64,000 nt of DNA from CAYRXM01 sp964428175 (GTDB lineage: Bacteria > Chloroflexota > Anaerolineae > JAFGEY01). The DNA lies in NCBI GenBank assembly GCA_964428175.1, contig CAYRXM010000004.1, positions 23,502 through 87,501 on the forward strand, given 5' to 3'. The position numbers and the translations under genes were made by a program. Below the pieces are notes generated by a model. That model was not told the DNA's origin. It did not search any database and worked only from the letters and a program-made list of their open reading frames with translations. Below, piece by piece: positions 1 to 7,951 of the stretch; the first letter of the stretch is position 1; each line of letters begins with the position of its first letter.

Positions 1-339
1 GTGCTGTTCGCCGGCGACCTGATGTTTGCCCGCGGCTTTCCATACGCCGGCGACCCGAGTTGCGACCCCGAGCGCTGGATGGACGCTTTCAGAGAGATGC
101 TGTCACTTGATTTTGACAAGCTCGTTCCGGGGCACGGCCCCGTGGTGGAAAGAGACGAGGTCGAAAAGCATCTGGCGTTTTTCGAGGCGCTGAGGGATGC
201 GACCAGGGACGCGATCGCGGCCGGCAAAGGGCCTGAAGCCATCACCGTGCCCGAGTTCTACGGCCTGGACGAGCAGGATGCCTGGGTCAAAAAGGTCACG
301 CTGGCACACTGGCACAAATTTTACCAGGACGAGGCATAG
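1..339 (+). CDS. MBL-fold metallo-hydrolase, C-terminal fragment
   Basis: The frame is open at the left window edge, so only the last 112 codons are visible and the GTG at base 1 is probably not the start. The fragment holds 'LFAGDLMF', which matches the strand carrying the bridging aspartate of metallo-beta-lactamase-fold enzymes. It also holds 'VPGHGPVV', which matches the last histidine motif. The rest is a helical tail. The family hydrolyses thioesters, lactones, phosphoesters or other bonds with one or two metal ions, and the substrate cannot be told here. The stop lies 4 bases before the next start, so it is co-transcribed with the aldo/keto reductases. Confidence 0.8.
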   Translation: MLFAGDLMFARGFPYAGDPSCDPERWMDAFREMLSLDFDKLVPGHGPVVERDEVEKHLAFFEALRDATRDAIAAGKGPEAITVPEFYGLDEQDAWVKKVTLAHWHKFYQDEA

Positions 340-343
340 AGCG

Positions 344-1375
344 ATGGACATTGTGCGATTAGGCAAGACAAATTTGCAGGTTTCCAGGGTAGGAATAGGC
401 GGCATCCCGTTGCAGCGCCCACCCGAAGCAGAAGCGATCCGCGTGGTGCAGCGCGCGCTCGATCTGGGGATCAACTTGATCGACACGGCTCGCGGCTACG
501 GAGAGAGCGAAGCACGCATCGGCAAGGCGATCGCCGGACAGCGGGATCGCGTCATCATTGCCACCAAGACGTGGGTGCGCGACAAGGCCACCGCCCTGAA
601 GCAGTTGGAAGAAAGCCTGAGACACCTGGACAGCGACTATATCGATATATGGCAGTTCCACAACGTCGGCACCCTTGAGGAATACGAACAAATACTCGGC
701 CCCAGTGGGGCCATGGAGGCCGCCCAGGAGTCGCTGCGGGTGGGCAAGATCAGGCACATCGGCGTATCGAGCCACAGCCTGCAAGTCGCACAAACACTTG
801 TGTCTTCCGGCTATTTTGAAATGATCCTGTTTCCCTTTAATTTTGTCAACGACGAACCGGCAAACGGGTTGGTTTCCCTGGCCCGGCAGCATGACGTCGG
901 CTTTGTCGCCATGAAGCCCTTTGCCGGCGGCCGGCTGGCGGACGCCAACCTGGCGATCAAATATCTCTTGCAATTTGACGACGTGATACCCGTCCCCGGC
1001 ATCGAGACCGTCGCCGAAATCGAAGAGATCGCCGGCATCGTGGAAGGCTCCCGGGCGCTTGCTCCTCAGGAACAACAGAGCATAGAGCAGGTTCGCGCCA
1101 AACTGGGCACGCGCTTTTGCCAGTGGTGCGGCTATTGCATGCCCGGGTGTCCTCAAGAGATAGACATCCCGGCGCTGATCAACTCGCACGTCACCTGGGA
1201 TCTCTGGCCTCACGAGCAGTGGTTCAGCCGGCAGGCCGGCGTCGCCGAGAGGGCAAAAACCTGCCTTGAATGCGGCAGCTGCGAAGACAGGTGCCCCTAC
1301 AAACTGCCCATCCGCGAGATGATGGTCGAGAGCCTGGCGTTCTATGATCGCAAGGTCGCGGAACGCAACACATAA
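344..1375 (+). CDS. Aldo/keto reductase with C-terminal 4Fe-4S ferredoxin-like domain
   Basis: A protein of 343 residues. The N-terminal part is an aldo/keto reductase TIM barrel. It shows the expected Asp and Tyr ('NLIDTARGYGESE'), Lys ('IIATKTWV') and His ('IWQFHNVG'). The C-terminal ~80 residues carry two cysteine clusters, 'CQWCGYCMPGCP' and 'CLECGSCEDRCP', which suit iron-sulphur binding. This fusion is a known subfamily of oxidoreductases. The physiological substrate is unknown, and flow of electrons through the clusters is inference. ATG 344 follows the previous stop by 4 bases and begins the typical 'LGKTNLQVSRVGIGG' strand. Confidence 0.9.
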   Translation: MDIVRLGKTNLQVSRVGIGGIPLQRPPEAEAIRVVQRALDLGINLIDTARGYGESEARIGKAIAGQRDRVIIATKTWVRDKATALKQLEESLRHLDSDYIDIWQFHNVGTLEEYEQILGPSGAMEAAQESLRVGKIRHIGVSSHSLQVAQTLVSSGYFEMILFPFNFVNDEPANGLVSLARQHDVGFVAMKPFAGGRLADANLAIKYLLQFDDVIPVPGIETVAEIEEIAGIVEGSRALAPQEQQSIEQVRAKLGTRFCQWCGYCMPGCPQEIDIPALINSHVTWDLWPHEQWFSRQAGVAERAKTCLECGSCEDRCPYKLPIREMMVESLAFYDRKVAERNT

Positions 1376-1388
1376 GGGAAAAACAAAT

Positions 1389-2597
1389 ATGCACTATCGA
1401 AAATTTGGCCACCTGGACTGGCAGGTATCGGCCCTCGGCTTTGGGGCGATGCGCCTCCCCACCCTGAATGGCGACTATGCCCGGATCGACGAGCCGGAAG
1501 CGACCAGGATGCTGCACTGGGCCATTGACCACGGCGTCAACTATGTCGACACTGCCATTCACTATCACGGCAGCAACAGCGAGCGCTTCCTGGGGCGGGC
1601 GCTCCAAGGGGGCTATCGCGAAAAGGTCAGGTTAGCCACCAAGCTCTTTCCTCTGTACGTCAAAGAGCCGCGCGATTTCGATCGGCTGCTCAACGAACAG
1701 CTTCAAAAGCTGCAAACGGATCACATCGACTTGTACCTTTTGCACGGGATCAACCGCAACTGGTGGCCCAAATTGCGCGACATGGATGTGCTCGACTGGG
1801 CTGAGAGAGCCATCGCAGACGGGCGTGTGGGCTATCTGGGGTTTTCGTTCCACGACGACTATTCCGTCTTTCAAGAGATCGTCGACGCCTATGATGATTG
1901 GGCGATGTGCCAGATTCAGTACAACTATGTAAACGGTGATTACCAGGCTGGCGACCGCGGGCTTGAATACGCCGCCGCCCGGGGATTGGCCGTTGTGGTG
2001 ATGGAGCCCCTGCTGGGTGGCATCCTCGCCAAACCACCGCCGTCCATCCGGGCGCTGTGGAACACGGCACTTTGCCAACGCACGCCTGCCGAATGGGCAT
2101 TGCAGTGGTTGTGGAATCGACCGGAGGTATCGGTTGTCCTCAGCGGTATGAGCACAATGCAGCAAGTCGAAGAAAATGTCGCCAGCGTCAGCGCGCCCGA
2201 CGCGGGCCAGATGAGCGACGAAGAACTGATGTTGGTCGATCGCGTGCGCGAGGCGTACCGATCGCTCCGCTCCATTCCCTGCACGGGTTGCGGCTACTGC
2301 ATGCCCTGTCCGAACGAGGTCGATATTCCATACAATTTCAAGCTCTACAACGATGGACTGATGTACGAGCAAGAAGACCCCCATCGCGCCAGATTCTGGT
2401 ATCGGTGGATGAAAGAAGGCTTTGAGGGTGAGTGGTTTCGTCGTGGACAGGCGATCCAATGTGTCCAGTGCCACGCCTGTGAGCAGAAATGCCCGCAGCA
2501 CATCCCAATCAGTGAGTGGCTGCCCATCGTTCATCAGGTGCTCGGTGAAGGCAAAGCCTACGCCGAGTGCTCGCTTTCGAGTTCCTATCCCGAATGA
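1389..2597 (+). CDS. Aldo/keto reductase with C-terminal 4Fe-4S domain
   Basis: A 402-residue paralogue of the preceding gene. The barrel starts at 'MHYRKFGHLDWQVSALGFG'. The catalytic Asp/Tyr ('NYVDTAIHYHG'), Lys ('LATKLFP') and His ('YLLHGIN') positions are present. The tail has 'CTGCGYCMPCP' and 'CVQCHACEQKCP'. ATG 1389 lies 13 bases after the upstream stop. The last codons (SSYPE and the TGA) fall inside a short inverted-repeat-bounded element at 2584-2682, so the natural C-terminus may have been replaced by the repeat. The substrate is unknown. Confidence 0.9.
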   Translation: MHYRKFGHLDWQVSALGFGAMRLPTLNGDYARIDEPEATRMLHWAIDHGVNYVDTAIHYHGSNSERFLGRALQGGYREKVRLATKLFPLYVKEPRDFDRLLNEQLQKLQTDHIDLYLLHGINRNWWPKLRDMDVLDWAERAIADGRVGYLGFSFHDDYSVFQEIVDAYDDWAMCQIQYNYVNGDYQAGDRGLEYAAARGLAVVVMEPLLGGILAKPPPSIRALWNTALCQRTPAEWALQWLWNRPEVSVVLSGMSTMQQVEENVASVSAPDAGQMSDEELMLVDRVREAYRSLRSIPCTGCGYCMPCPNEVDIPYNFKLYNDGLMYEQEDPHRARFWYRWMKEGFEGEWFRRGQAIQCVQCHACEQKCPQHIPISEWLPIVHQVLGEGKAYAECSLSSSYPE

Positions 2598-2682
2598 ATT
2601 GGAACTGAACAAGAATTTGCCGACCCGAAAATTGTTGCCCAGGCAATGGTTTCCATTGCAGGCAAGAATTTCACAGGATAGG
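2584..2682. repeat. Short inverted-repeat-bounded element, copy 1
   Basis: The element starts with CCTATCC (2584-2590) and ends with GGATAGG (2676-2682), which are exact reverse complements. The first ~30 bases (CCTATCCCGAATGAATTGG, then AACTGAAC) closely match the 85-bp unit at 19001-19086. Inside is a small hairpin, GCAATGG/CCATTGC at 2643-2659. It overlaps the end of the aldo/keto reductase gene and supplies its stop. It looks like a MITE- or REP-type dispersed repeat and has no coding capacity. Confidence 0.6.
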
Positions 2683-2706
2683 CACTAAACATCAGGAGGA
2701 TCAGTT

Positions 2707-3735
2707 ATGGAATATACTTGTCTGGGGAAAACAACGCTACAAGTGTCGCGAATTTGCCTGGGTTGCATGAGCTATGGCCGCCCTGGCTGGCTCGGCTGGA
2801 ACTGGGTGCTGGACGAACAGACCTCGGAACCCTTCTTTCGCCGCGCTGTAGAATTGGGCATTACCTTTTTCGATACGGCCGACAGTTATTCGGACGGCAG
2901 AAGCGAAGAGATCGCCGGGCGTTGGTTGAAAAAATACGCGAAACGGGACGAGATTGTGATCGGCACCAAGCACTTTTTCAGCGCTGGAGAGACGCGCCAA
3001 CAAATTCAATACGCCTGCGAGGCCAGCCTGAAACGGCTGGGCGTGGAGCTAATCGACCTGTACCAGATTCACCGGCTGATGCCCGGCGCATCCATCGAGA
3101 CAGCCCTGGAGGCGCTCGACATGCTGGTGGTCCAAGGCAAGGTGCGCTACATCGGCGCCAGCTCGATGTATGCCTGGAAATTTATGCAAGCGTTGGGAAT
3201 CTCGGATCGAAAAGGCCAGGCGCGCTTTGTTGCGATGCAAAATCTGTACAACCTGCTCTATCGGGAAGAAGAGCGGGATATGGCGCCTCTCTGCGAAGCG
3301 GAAGGCGTTGGCATGACCCCCTGGTCGCCGCTGGCGCGCGGCGTCTTGGCCCGTGCGGCTTTCCCCGAAGCAAAAACGGACCGCTCGGAAGCCGATTCGC
3401 TCCTGGAATTCTTTCGCACTCCGGCCGATCAGCAAATTGTCGCCCAAGTCAAGCAGATTGCCGGGCAACGCGGTGTCAAATCCGCTCATGTAGCCCTGGC
3501 CTGGCTGCTGACCAAGCCGGCGGTCGCCGCACCGATCGTCGGCGCATCGAAATTGTCCTATCTGGAAGAGGCCGCCGCAGCAGTAGAACTCAAACTGTCC
3601 GCCGAAGAAATCCAGGCGCTGGAACGGCCTTACCGCCCCAAACCACACGTGGGCATCACGCCGCCTTTTCGCACGCCGCCGCCGGGCGCCGTGCATGACC
3701 GGCTCACAACTCAAGAGGACCTCCGATTGAATTAG
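2707..3735 (+). CDS. Aldo/keto reductase (barrel only)
   Basis: A 342-residue aldo/keto reductase without the ferredoxin tail of its two upstream neighbours. It opens 'MEYTCLGKTTLQVSRICLG' and has catalytic Asp/Tyr in 'FFDTADSYSDGRSEE', Lys in 'VIGTKHFF' and His in 'YQIHRLMPG'. A Shine-Dalgarno AGGAGG at 2695-2700 precedes ATG 2707. The pattern resembles the YajO/Tas-type NADPH-dependent reductases. It follows the repeat element by 24 bases and may be read through from the upstream genes. The substrate is not inferable. Confidence 0.9.
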   Translation: MEYTCLGKTTLQVSRICLGCMSYGRPGWLGWNWVLDEQTSEPFFRRAVELGITFFDTADSYSDGRSEEIAGRWLKKYAKRDEIVIGTKHFFSAGETRQQIQYACEASLKRLGVELIDLYQIHRLMPGASIETALEALDMLVVQGKVRYIGASSMYAWKFMQALGISDRKGQARFVAMQNLYNLLYREEERDMAPLCEAEGVGMTPWSPLARGVLARAAFPEAKTDRSEADSLLEFFRTPADQQIVAQVKQIAGQRGVKSAHVALAWLLTKPAVAAPIVGASKLSYLEEAAAAVELKLSAEEIQALERPYRPKPHVGITPPFRTPPPGAVHDRLTTQEDLRLN

Positions 3736-3790
3736 AGTAGACAATGAACATATTGAACCTTTTAAGCCCGAAAAGCGACTAATCCACAGA

Positions 3791-4345
3791 ATGAGACCCG
3801 ATCCCGACCTTGATGTCTTGAGGGCCGTTGCACAAGGCAGCCAACAAGCCATAACCGAGCTATACGACCGCCACGCCCAGCACCTGTTGAACTATCTGGC
3901 GCGCCTGACCGGTGACGTCGACGCTGCCGAAGACCTGGTGCAGGAACTGTATGTCGTCGTCTGGCGCGACGCCCGGCGGTTTCGCGGCCAATCTAGCGTT
4001 CGAACGTGGCTCTTTGGCATTGCTCACAACCTGGGCATCACAGCACTGCGACGCAAGCGGGCGCTGCCCCTGGATGAATTTGCCGCCGACAGACTGGCCG
4101 ATCCCGGCCCCGACCCGGACGACCTGGCCGCGCTGGCGAGCGACCGCGAGCGGCTGGTGCGGGCGCTGCAAGCGCTCCCGCCCGCGCATCGCGCCGTAGT
4201 CGAGCTGGTTTTTGGCCACGGTCTGGCGCAAGCCGAGGTGGCCCAGGTGCTCGACTGCCCTTTGGGCACAGTCAAGAGCCGGCTGCACTATGCGCTGCGC
4301 GCACTGTCGCAAACGATGAGAGAACAAAATGGCAACCTGTCCTGA
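3791..4345 (+). CDS. ECF-type RNA polymerase sigma factor
   Basis: A 184-residue sigma-70 family protein with only regions 2 and 4. Region 2 spans about residues 20-95 and includes 'DAAEDLVQELYVVVWRDA', 'TWLFGIAHNL' and the basic 'ALRRKR'. Region 4 spans about 120-175, with the helix-turn-helix 'GLAQAEVAQVLDCPLGTVK'. It should direct RNA polymerase to a small regulon. The next gene overlaps it by 17 bases and encodes a zinc-finger anti-sigma protein, the classic arrangement. The probable targets are this cluster itself, by autoregulation; this is inferred from context only. Confidence 0.93.
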   Translation: MRPDPDLDVLRAVAQGSQQAITELYDRHAQHLLNYLARLTGDVDAAEDLVQELYVVVWRDARRFRGQSSVRTWLFGIAHNLGITALRRKRALPLDEFAADRLADPGPDPDDLAALASDRERLVRALQALPPAHRAVVELVFGHGLAQAEVAQVLDCPLGTVKSRLHYALRALSQTMREQNGNLS

Positions 4346-5210
4346 CCCAATCATCGAATTACTGCCCTGGTACGCCAACCAGACCCTCGACGACGACGCC
4401 AGGGCGGATGTAGAGCGGCACCTTGACCAATGCCCGGCGTGTCGGCGGCGCGTGGAAAACCTGCGTGCCCTGCAGAGCGTGCTGATCCAGCGCCCACAAG
4501 AAGCCGTGCTGCCCCGCGTCGACGCCGTCCTGGATCGCCTGGCCCCCCAGCCCTCGGTGAAACTCGACCGGCGCTGGATGTGGGCGCTGATTGTCACCCA
4601 GGCCCGGCTGATCCGCCGCGACATCTGGATCGCCTCGGCGCTGGTGATGGCGCTGGGCACCTTGATCACAATGTTCTCCACTGAACCATCCCAGATGACG
4701 CTCGGCATGCTGCCCCTGGTCTGGGCTGCGCCGGTTGTCGCCGCGGCGGGTGTCGCCTTTTTATATGGCCCCTCCGTCGCTCCGGCAATCGAGATCGAAT
4801 TGGCCACCCCGGTTTCGCCGCGTCTGATTTTACTGGTCCGGCTGATGTTGACCTTTGGCTTTGACCTGGGGTTGGGGCTGCTGGCAAGCACGGTGCTGGC
4901 ACTGACCCGGTCCGATCTCTCCTTCTGGCCGCTGGTGACAACCTGGCTGGCGCCGATGGCCTTTCTTTCTGCGCTGGCCTTTTTGCTCACCGTGCTCACC
5001 ACCGATCCCAATGTGGGCTTTTTGGTCAGCCTGGGGTTGTGGGCGGTGCAAAGCACGGCCGAAATAACCGGACGGGGGATGTTGTGGTTTATTCCCGGCC
5101 TGACGGTGACGGCGGCGCGCCCCTGGCTGTGGATTCTGGCCCTGCTGCTCGGCGGGCTGGCCTTGTGGGCCGGCGGCGGCGAGGAACGCTGGATTCGAGG
5201 ACACGCATGA
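4329..5210 (+). CDS. Anti-sigma factor (zf-HC2) fused to a multi-span membrane domain
   Basis: 293 residues. The N-terminus has a zf-HC2 anti-sigma fold: 'LLPWYANQTLDDDARADVE' followed by the H-x3-C-x2-C ligand set in 'HLDQCPACRRRVE' (about residues 34-41). From about residue 90 the protein has six hydrophobic segments, as in ABC-2-type permease halves or NatB-like proteins, rather than the usual single span. It overlaps the sigma gene by 17 bases, which suggests translational coupling. It probably holds the sigma factor at the membrane and releases it on an envelope signal. The fusion is the odd feature. Confidence 0.8.
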   Translation: MATCPDPIIELLPWYANQTLDDDARADVERHLDQCPACRRRVENLRALQSVLIQRPQEAVLPRVDAVLDRLAPQPSVKLDRRWMWALIVTQARLIRRDIWIASALVMALGTLITMFSTEPSQMTLGMLPLVWAAPVVAAAGVAFLYGPSVAPAIEIELATPVSPRLILLVRLMLTFGFDLGLGLLASTVLALTRSDLSFWPLVTTWLAPMAFLSALAFLLTVLTTDPNVGFLVSLGLWAVQSTAEITGRGMLWFIPGLTVTAARPWLWILALLLGGLALWAGGGEERWIRGHA

Positions 5211-5923
5211 AACGCGGATACACACTTGCCTGGCGCGCCAGTCTGCGCCTGATCGGCTGGCTGCCGACGATCCTGTGCGCCCTCGTCGTGCTGCTTGTGG
5301 TGCTGCTGAACGCCACCGTTTGGCGCGGAGACTTTTCTCCGCTGCCCGGCATCCACGCGGTTGAAATTATCGTGCCGCTGGCTGCCGGCATCCAGGCCGC
5401 CTTTTTGCTCTCGCCCGAGGATGAGCCCTGTCTGGAACTGCTGCTGGCTTCTCCACGCCCAATCTGCCTGACGCTGCTGGACCGGGTGCTGGTTATGGGC
5501 GCTTTGATCGGGGGCATTGCCCTGCCGGGCAGCCTGGTTCAACCCGAGGCTCTATCTATCGCGCTGCTGCGCTGGGTAACGCCCACGGTCTGGTTCTGCG
5601 GCGTCGCCCTGTTCACCACCTTGCTGACCCGGCAGGGAACATTCGGCGCGCTGCTCGCCATTTTGCTCTGGGGCGGGACGCTGTTTGGGGGCAGTACGAT
5701 GCTGGCTCGCTGGCCGCACCTGTGGCCGCTGCACGCTTATCTGCAACCCGGCGATGCTACACCGACCGTGTATGCGCTCAACCGGGGCTTGTTGATCCTG
5801 GGCGGACTGATTTTGGCCGGGCTTGCCGCACACCTGGCCGGCGACCAAGAGCGTATGCTGGGTATCCGCTCAACCAAAAAGACCGGCGCAGGCCGAGCAG
5901 CGATTCCCAAACTGGACTTTTGA
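5207..5923 (+). CDS. Multi-span membrane protein, likely transporter-like partner
   Basis: 238 residues, mostly hydrophobic, with about six predicted spans ('LIGWLPTILCALVVLLVVLL', 'GALIGGIALPG' and others). ATG 5207 overlaps the upstream stop in an ATGA arrangement, so the two are translationally coupled. It has no catalytic motif. By size and spacing it resembles a second membrane half that pairs with the membrane domain of the anti-sigma gene, and both may work with the ABC-2 permease and ATPase downstream. Function is inferred from context only. Confidence 0.7.
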   Translation: MKRGYTLAWRASLRLIGWLPTILCALVVLLVVLLNATVWRGDFSPLPGIHAVEIIVPLAAGIQAAFLLSPEDEPCLELLLASPRPICLTLLDRVLVMGALIGGIALPGSLVQPEALSIALLRWVTPTVWFCGVALFTTLLTRQGTFGALLAILLWGGTLFGGSTMLARWPHLWPLHAYLQPGDATPTVYALNRGLLILGGLILAGLAAHLAGDQERMLGIRSTKKTGAGRAAIPKLDF

Positions 5924-5991
5924 AGCTCGGTGTTCGCTTATTTTCTGGCGAGTTTCTGAAATTGTTATTCCGAAACGTCCCCACCCCGACC

Positions 5992-6047
5992 CTCCCCCGC
6001 TTTGCGGGAGAGGGAGCGTGTTCTTCCCCCCCGCTTTGCGGGGGGGA
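5992..6047. repeat. Pair of C-rich/G-rich hairpins
   Basis: Two hairpins with the same GCTTTGC core lie in tandem: CTCCCCCGC-TTT-GCGGGAGAG (5992-6012, one mismatch) and CCCCCCCGC-TTT-GCGGGGGGG (6026-6046, perfect). They sit in the 200-base gap between two transporter-related genes. No T-run follows, so they are not typical terminators. They look like a dispersed palindromic repeat. The AT-rich stretch downstream (6085-6125) may hold the promoter of the next gene, but I see no clear -35/-10 pair. Confidence 0.6.
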
Positions 6048-6162
6048 TTGAGGGGGGGCGTATAAAGCAGTGGCATGTGACGCCTAAAATATATTGTTGT
6101 AATGCATAAATATTTTCTATATATCGATCAGAATGAGCGAACCGAAAGTTGAAGAGGGTGCG

Positions 6163-7005
6163 ATGTTGAATTTGAAATGGGTTCAATTGGGCGGCATCAT
6201 CCGTTACGAGACGCTGATCCAATGGCGGCGGCGGGGCGTACTCGTCCTATCGATCATCCTGGCGGCTATCCTGATCCTGATCCAACTGGCTGTCGGACAG
6301 ATGGGCCGCCGGCTCGCCACAGAATTCGCCGCAGAGGGGATGGAAATCACTGGCGAGATCACGCGCGCGCAGGGGACGCTCGGCATGACCTATTATACCT
6401 GGCCGGTGGTCTTGATGCTGATGATCCTGGCCGCGCCGACGATCGTCGCCGATACGTTCTCCAGGGATCGCCAGGTTGGGGTCAGCGAACTCGTCCGCAG
6501 CCTGCCGGTTGACTATGACGTTTGGCTGTCGGGCAAGCTGCTGGGAGGTTGGGCCGGTCTCCTCGGCGGGCTGGCCGGCGTGATGATCCTGTCCGGCTGC
6601 ACCGGACGCCTGCTGATCGGCCCCTACAGCTTCATCACCGTCGTCCGGTTGTGGGGTATAGGCATCTTGCCCCTGGCGTTGTTCTCGTCGGGCATGAGCA
6701 TGCTGCTGGCTGCAGGGCAGCCCACCCGCCGGCGGGCGGCGTTTGTCGGGGCGGCTTTTTCGGCATACTGCGTGGCCATGCTGGCCACCACGACCGGCAC
6801 GGTCTGGGACGCCGCGTGCCTGGCCCGGCCTTCTGTTTTTCTGTCGCTGCCCATCGAATACAACCCGCTGTCCATTCTGTCCGACCTGAACATGACCGCC
6901 TATCCTGCGTTCCAGATCCCGCTGGCGCTCGGCCTGGGCGCGCTCCAGGTGGCCCTGGCCTGGCTGATCGTCTGGGTGTGGATGCATCGGCAGGAAGCAC
7001 GATGA
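6163..7005 (+). CDS. ABC-2 family transporter permease
   Basis: 280 residues from ATG 6163, which follows GAAGAGGGTG. An in-frame ATG at 6133 would add ten residues but has no good ribosome site. There are six hydrophobic segments, with the ABC-2 hallmark of a large loop after span 1 ('TRAQGTLGMTYYTWPVVLML') followed by 'DTFSRDRQVGVSELVRSLPV', the coupling region. It is the membrane half of the exporter whose ATPase starts 46 bases downstream. The substrate is unknown. Confidence 0.82.
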   Translation: MLNLKWVQLGGIIRYETLIQWRRRGVLVLSIILAAILILIQLAVGQMGRRLATEFAAEGMEITGEITRAQGTLGMTYYTWPVVLMLMILAAPTIVADTFSRDRQVGVSELVRSLPVDYDVWLSGKLLGGWAGLLGGLAGVMILSGCTGRLLIGPYSFITVVRLWGIGILPLALFSSGMSMLLAAGQPTRRRAAFVGAAFSAYCVAMLATTTGTVWDAACLARPSVFLSLPIEYNPLSILSDLNMTAYPAFQIPLALGLGALQVALAWLIVWVWMHRQEAR

Positions 7006-7051
7006 ATGCGAGGAGACCCGGTATTATCTTGTGGCGGAGGGAGAATTTTTG

Positions 7052-7951
7052 ATGATCGTGATTGAGGCACTGACCAAAACCTACAAAGGCAACGTCCGCG
7101 CGCTGTGCGGAGTCGACCTCGAGATCGGCAGCGGTATGTTTGGCCTGGTTGGGCCCAACGGGGCGGGCAAGACGACGCTGATGCGCATCTTGACCGGGCT
7201 GCTGCGGCCTACGGGCGGCCATGTCCAGGTGCTGGGCTATGACATCGGCCGCCCCCGGGACAAGCAGGCAATCAAGGCCATGTTGGGCTACCTGCCCCAG
7301 GAATTGGGCCTGTACCCCGACCTGTCGGCACGCGAGTTTCTTGATTATGTCGCTATCCTCAAGGGGTTAACCGACCGCCGCGCGCGAGGGCGGCAAATCG
7401 ACGAACTGCTGGACAGGGTGGGGCTGTCCGATCCGGCGAACCGCAGGCTCAAGACCTATTCGGGGGGCATGAAGCGCCGGGTGGGCGTTGCCCAGGCCTT
7501 GTTGGGCGATCCCAGGATTTTGATCGTCGACGAACCCACCGCCGGGCTGGACCCCGAAGAGCGCGTCAAGCTGCGCAATCTGCTGGCCGAAACATCGCGG
7601 CGCTGCACGGTCATCCTTTCCACCCACATCGTTGAGGACATCAGCCAGAGCTGCACCGACCTGGCCGTGCTAAAGGATGGACGGGTGCTCTATCGCGGCG
7701 AGCCGCGCAGTCTGATTGCGCAGGCCAAAGACAAGGTCTGGCGGGTCATCACCGACGGGGAAAAACCCGATGCGGGGCTGGTCGCCGTTTCCACGCGGCA
7801 GTTGGACACCGGCGTCGAGTATCGCGTGCTGGGCGAGCCGGCGGCGCAGTACAACGCGGTTCCGGTCGAGCCGAGCCTGGAGGATGGCTATATCTGGCTG
7901 ATGCACCGCGCCAATGCGGACTCGTCCAGTTCCAGCGAAATCGGGCAGTGA
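7052..7951 (+). CDS. ABC transporter ATP-binding protein (ABC-2 exporter)
   Basis: 299 residues. Walker A is 'GPNGAGKTT', the signature is 'YSGGMKRRVG', Walker B is 'ILIVDEP' and the switch histidine lies in 'ILSTHIVED'. The ~70 residues after the nucleotide-binding domain resemble the C-terminal extension of NatA/CcmA-like exporters. GGAGG at 7036-7040 places the start at ATG 7052. A GTG at 7031 is in frame but lies inside the ribosome-site region. Its end overlaps the convergent exonuclease gene by 64 bases. It powers the upstream permease. Confidence 0.92.
   Translation: MIVIEALTKTYKGNVRALCGVDLEIGSGMFGLVGPNGAGKTTLMRILTGLLRPTGGHVQVLGYDIGRPRDKQAIKAMLGYLPQELGLYPDLSAREFLDYVAILKGLTDRRARGRQIDELLDRVGLSDPANRRLKTYSGGMKRRVGVAQALLGDPRILIVDEPTAGLDPEERVKLRNLLAETSRRCTVILSTHIVEDISQSCTDLAVLKDGRVLYRGEPRSLIAQAKDKVWRVITDGEKPDAGLVAVSTRQLDTGVEYRVLGEPAAQYNAVPVEPSLEDGYIWLMHRANADSSSSSEIGQ

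Noticed and set aside
3860..5542. 560-codon minus-strand open frame opposite the sigma/anti-sigma genes
   Set aside because: It is Gln/Arg/Ser-rich with no motif and covers two genes with clear domains on the other strand.
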